From Aestuariibius violaceus (GTDB taxonomy: Bacteria > Pseudomonadota > Alphaproteobacteria > Rhodobacterales > Rhodobacteraceae), in contig NZ_JBFONT020000011.1 of the NCBI RefSeq assembly GCF_040779325.2, forward strand, positions 1 through 64,000: DNA of 64,000 nucleotides, in the 5' to 3' direction. Shown here one piece after another: positions 61,376 to 64,000 of this stretch (the stretch's first letter is position 1; every line of letters begins with the position of its first letter). Below the pieces are notes generated by a model, which worked only from the letters and a program-made list of their open reading frames with translations, had not been told where the DNA came from and searched no databases. The position numbers and the translations under genes were made by a program.

Positions 61376-62031
61376 TGGGTTGGCTCTTCTACACCGACCG
61401 CCGCGTCAAAACCTATGCCGACGAAAAGGCCGAGATCGCACGGCTCTGCACCTTCGAGACCGACACCCGCAAGACGGTGCTGGTCAAAGCCTCAAAGGTC
61501 GGGTCCACCTGGTATGCGGCCGCGAAGGTGACGATGCTCGATGGAACGCCGGTCGAGGACACGACCTATGTCACAGACGCCGATGGCTCGATCACCTTCG
61601 GAGCGGTGTTCCTCACGCGCTACGACGATGGGTGCTGGGGCTATAAGGACATGGAGGAGAGTGCCGGACCGGTGGGATCCCACGCACCGCTCAGTCTTCT
61701 GGGCCTGCTTTCTGATCTCAAAGACCCCGACAGCTATGCCCATGCCTGGCGCCAGCGCTGCCGCGACTGGGCCGCGATCCCGGACTACGCGGAAGGTGAC
61801 AGGATCCGGCTCGCCGCGCCCGTGACGCTCACCGACGGCAGCACCTGCCAGATCGTAACAGCTACGCATTACCGGCGCGGCGGGCAGAAGCGCCGATGCT
61901 ATCGCATCGAGGAAACCGGCGGTCTCGTCCGGCTTTCGAAAGCGTCGCTGGTCGGATCGGAGCTGCTCGGCTCCGCCAAGGGCGATGCGAGTCCTGTACT
62001 GGCCGAGTTCTTCAAGGGGCAGGGGGCGTGA
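61375..62031 (+). CDS. DUF6927-like conserved plasmid-block protein
   Basis: A 218-residue protein starting GWLFYTDRRVKTYADEKAEI, which is the pattern I associate with the DUF6927 family. It has Cys-rich and Trp-rich strands (DDGCWGYKDMEESAGP, RQRCRDWAAIPDY) and a closing QKRRCYRIEETGGLVRLSK. The function is unknown. The GTG at 61375 overlaps the previous stop by one base. It is followed by a good terminator at 62072-62108. Confidence 0.6.
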   Translation: MGWLFYTDRRVKTYADEKAEIARLCTFETDTRKTVLVKASKVGSTWYAAAKVTMLDGTPVEDTTYVTDADGSITFGAVFLTRYDDGCWGYKDMEESAGPVGSHAPLSLLGLLSDLKDPDSYAHAWRQRCRDWAAIPDYAEGDRIRLAAPVTLTDGSTCQIVTATHYRRGGQKRRCYRIEETGGLVRLSKASLVGSELLGSAKGDASPVLAEFFKGQGA

Positions 62032-62071
62032 TCGTCCCTTCGCAGTGACCGCCGCCAGTTTTGGCCAACGA

Positions 62072-62108
62072 GCCCGCTCCGCGTCCAAAAGCGCAGAGCG
62101 GGCTTTTT
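62072..62108 (+). terminator. Intrinsic terminator after the DUF6927-like gene
   Basis: GCCCGCTC at 62072-62079 pairs with GAGCGGGC at 62096-62103, with an inner GCG/CGC pairing, and is followed by TTTTT at 62104-62108. This is a strong rho-independent signal 40 bases beyond the stop. Confidence 0.75.
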
Positions 62109-62147
62109 GGTCTGTCGAACCCGCAACCTGACAGTAAGGACGGACCC

Positions 62148-62534
62148 ATGACCAATCCCCAGACCGACTACTCCGCGATGATGGAAAAGTGGCGTGCGGA
62201 GCGAGAAGCCGCGAACAAGGCCGCCAGGACTGAGCTCCTCGCGGCGCTGCGTGCGCTCGATGTCGCGCACGTGATCGCCGAATACGAAGGCTACGGCGAT
62301 TCCGGCAATGTCGAGAGCGTCACCCTTCAGCCCACGGGTATCGGGCTCGCGGAAGACATTGCCACGAATCTCGAGGACTTCGCCTGGTCCTTCGCCTATC
62401 ACCACCACCCCGGCTTCGAGAACAACGAAGGCGGCTATGGGACGCTCACCTGGGACATCACCGCCGACAGCATCACGCTCGATCACGCCGACCGCTACGT
62501 CGAATACTCCCATTCCCGTGACAAGGGCCTCTGA
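62148..62534 (+). CDS. DUF6878-like small protein
   Basis: A 128-residue acidic protein. The N-terminal helix is YSAMMEKWRAEREAANKAARTELLAALRAL, then VIAEYEGYGDSGNVESV and FAYHHHPGFENNEGGYGTLTWDI, with a DHADRYVEYSHS end. This matches what I recall of the DUF6878 family; function unknown. The ATG at 62148 has AAGGACGG upstream; the longer frame to 62061 includes the terminator. It is followed after one base by the next gene. Confidence 0.6.
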   Translation: MTNPQTDYSAMMEKWRAEREAANKAARTELLAALRALDVAHVIAEYEGYGDSGNVESVTLQPTGIGLAEDIATNLEDFAWSFAYHHHPGFENNEGGYGTLTWDITADSITLDHADRYVEYSHSRDKGL

Positions 62535-62535
62535 C

Positions 62536-63036
62536 ATGGCCCATCCTGTCCACCATGCCGAAAGCTCTGCCCGGAAGTATGGCGGCGTCCCGTCCGACTA
62601 CCAGGCCATCCATGACTGGTTCGATGCCTCGAAGGCGCATCTCGCGCTCTTCACGCATCGCGCCTTGCGCCACCACACCCAAGGTATCTTTGAGGCCGAA
62701 CGGGTGTTCGGTGCGGCGCTCACGAATGCAGCCGGCCGCGACATCCCCGTCCGCTGGATCGGCGAGCAGCATGTCCGGGAGGACTGCCAGGGCCGCATTC
62801 CGAGCCTCGCGGACTGGTTCACACGCATTCAGCCCGAGCCCTGGATGGCCAATGGACATATCGACCGCTTGTGCCCGGAGATGGAAGGAGACCCGCGTGA
62901 GGCCTGGATTGCCGAGGTTGCCTCCGGCCGAACCCTTCTCGGCCTCCAGGACTGGATGGCGGGGCGGGCGGCAGAGATCGGGGTTGCTGTGCGGGCGCCA
63001 ACGTCGGACACCCGTTCCGGCGTCGCGTCAGGCTGA
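62536..63036 (+). CDS. DUF6915-like protein
   Basis: A 166-residue protein beginning AHPVHHAESSARKYGG, then DYQAIHDWFDASKAHLALFTHRALRHHTQGIFEAERVFG read across segments, and RWIGEQHVREDCQGRIPSLADWF. The Trp- and His-rich pattern fits the DUF6915 family as I recall it; function unknown. The ATG at 62536 follows the previous stop by one base, indicating a two-gene unit. Confidence 0.62.
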   Translation: MAHPVHHAESSARKYGGVPSDYQAIHDWFDASKAHLALFTHRALRHHTQGIFEAERVFGAALTNAAGRDIPVRWIGEQHVREDCQGRIPSLADWFTRIQPEPWMANGHIDRLCPEMEGDPREAWIAEVASGRTLLGLQDWMAGRAAEIGVAVRAPTSDTRSGVASG

Positions 63037-63059
63037 CGGGCCGTGGAGTAGGAAAGGCG

Positions 63060-63071
63060 AAAGCAGGCTTT
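63060..63071. repeat. AAAGCAGGCTTT palindromic repeat, copy 2
   Basis: This copy extends to the 14-base palindrome GAAAGCAGGCTTTC at 63059-63072. It shares its core with 58151-58162. It lies in the gap between the DUF6915-like and DUF736 genes. Confidence 0.5.
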
Positions 63072-63158
63072 CGGGGTGTGTGATCCCATCAGGGGTCGAA
63101 ACGTAACCCGCCGGTCGCAGGGCAGACGCCCGGGCCGGCAATCCCAAGGAGAAATCCC

Positions 63159-63887
63159 ATGTTCGCAGGAACCCTGACCAAGACGCCCGAGACCGCCGCC
63201 GCCGTGTTTTCCGGCATGATACATTCCAGCCGGTTCGACATCGCGATCCAGCTCGAGACCCGAACCAAGATGTCCGAGAAGAGCCCGGATTACGACGTCA
63301 CCGCCGTCAACAGGTCCGGCCGCAAGGTGCGGATCGGCACCGCCTGGAACGAGACCGGCAATACCACCGGCAATCCCTACCTCTCCATGCAACTCGATGT
63401 CGGCCTTGGACCCTTCCGCGTCAACGCGGTGCAGACCAAGGAGGCCCGTGAGGCGGGCACCGGTCAGTTCGAGATCATCCCGCTCGTCTCGAACGGCACG
63501 ATGAAGTCCGGCTCGATCTCGGGCGAGCTCACGGCGATGGACGCCGACAACGCCTTTGCGGGCTACATCGCCAACATGATGTTCGACCTCGACTTCATGC
63601 TGATCGAGAACGACTACAAGACGGAGCAGACCCATCCCGACTACCGGATCGAAGTCAGCTCGCCCAAAGGCCACCCGATCCGCGTCGGCTCGGCCTGGAT
63701 GGCCAAGAGCGCCCGGACCGGCAACGAGTATGTCTCGCTGCTGATCAATACGCCCGACGGCGATCTCCGCGTGAACGCCGTGCAGAACGAGGAGCAGCGG
63801 GGTGGCCAGACCTTCTCGATCATTCCGTTCGTGGACAACGGTGAGCGGGAACAGGGCGAAGGGACCGGGCTGTCGCTGGTGGCCTGA
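63159..63887 (+). CDS. DUF736 domain protein, tandem duplication
   Basis: A 242-residue protein made of two DUF736-like repeats. The repeat core recurs as PDYDVTAVNRSGRKVRIGTAWNETGNTTGNPYLSMQLD (about 44-82) and PDYRIEVSSPKGHPIRVGSAWMAKSARTGNEYVSLLIN (about 168-205), each read in short segments, each followed by FRVNAVQ or LRVNAVQ. DUF736 proteins are short single-domain plasmid proteins of unknown function; here the unit is duplicated. AAGGAGA precedes the ATG. It ends 63 bases before a strong terminator. Confidence 0.85.
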   Translation: MFAGTLTKTPETAAAVFSGMIHSSRFDIAIQLETRTKMSEKSPDYDVTAVNRSGRKVRIGTAWNETGNTTGNPYLSMQLDVGLGPFRVNAVQTKEAREAGTGQFEIIPLVSNGTMKSGSISGELTAMDADNAFAGYIANMMFDLDFMLIENDYKTEQTHPDYRIEVSSPKGHPIRVGSAWMAKSARTGNEYVSLLINTPDGDLRVNAVQNEEQRGGQTFSIIPFVDNGEREQGEGTGLSLVA

Positions 63888-63949
63888 CCCAAGGACGCCG
63901 TTTCATAGATCATCTAGCAGTCGGATCGGTCATAGAACCGTTCGCTTCG

Positions 63950-63979
63950 GGGAGCCGCGGAAACGTGGCTCCCTTTCTT
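63950..63979 (+). terminator. Intrinsic terminator after the DUF736 gene
   Basis: GGGAGCCGCG at 63950-63959 pairs with CGTGGCTCCC at 63964-63973 (one G-U) around a GAAA tetraloop and is followed by TTTCTT. This is a typical rho-independent terminator closing the plasmid-type block. Confidence 0.8.
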
Positions 63980-64000
63980 ATGTGGACGAGAGTCAAGCCC

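Noticed and set aside
1..64000. CRISPR arrays, tRNA or rRNA genes
   Set aside because: No regularly spaced repeat-spacer pattern, cloverleaf or rRNA-like stretch was recognised anywhere in the window.

Overview
The window looks like accessory DNA, probably a plasmid, chromid or integrated element, from an alphaproteobacterium of the Rhodobacterales/Roseobacter type. The grounds are high G+C with dense dinucleotide-coupled operons (ATGA, GTGA and TGATG junctions), a complete TRAP transporter, two short H-NS proteins of the HvrA type, several insertion-sequence remnants, a truncated ScpB homologue, and a right-hand block of ArdC-, ParB-, DUF3768- and DUF736-type genes common on rhodobacterial plasmids. 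Lineage and replicon type are inferred from gene content; no rRNA, tRNA, replication initiator or CRISPR array was seen.

Layout. 0-7.6 kb: an IS110 element, a TfoX/YjbR-like protein, an Ntn-type amide hydrolase, and an SDR plus membrane-protein pair facing a LysR regulator, then a TetR regulator facing a SnoaL-like protein. 7.9-20.8 kb: a locus of three glycosyltransferases, an ABC exporter and a tandem APH-type kinase in one overlapping operon, with a convergent ATP-grasp gene and a divergent sensor kinase/response regulator pair, followed by two secreted proteins. 21.1-26.6 kb: a catabolic operon (HpaI-type aldolase, TRAP Q-M-P, nitrilase-family amidase) with a divergent LysR gene.

26.9-36.7 kb: eight collinear minus-strand genes for envelope proteins (EF-hand protein, uncharacterised secreted protein, two YHYH proteins, b-type cytochrome, Rieske-like protein with an altered cluster motif, RND adaptor and RND pump), with a divergent orphan response regulator. 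This and the glycosyltransferase/kinase locus are the best candidates for undescribed systems. 36.7-41.3 kb: a scar zone with an ISKra4-type transposase carrying two in-frame stops, a 5'-truncated scpB-like gene, an AAA/DUF4143 ATPase preceded by 23-bp phased repeats, nested IS3 and IS110 fragments, and an H-NS gene.

41.7-49.0 kb: an alpha-2-macroglobulin and pbpC pair with overlapping stop and start codons. 49.4-56.0 kb: assorted metabolic, transport and regulatory genes (LysR, GNAT, nucleotidyltransferase, dienelactone hydrolase, proline iminopeptidase, DMT exporter, AdaA-like regulator). 56.4-64 kb: a second H-NS gene and the plasmid-type block (ArdC-like, DUF3768, a ParB-like gene broken by a frameshift, three small conserved families, DUF736), whose intergenic gaps are rich in hairpins.
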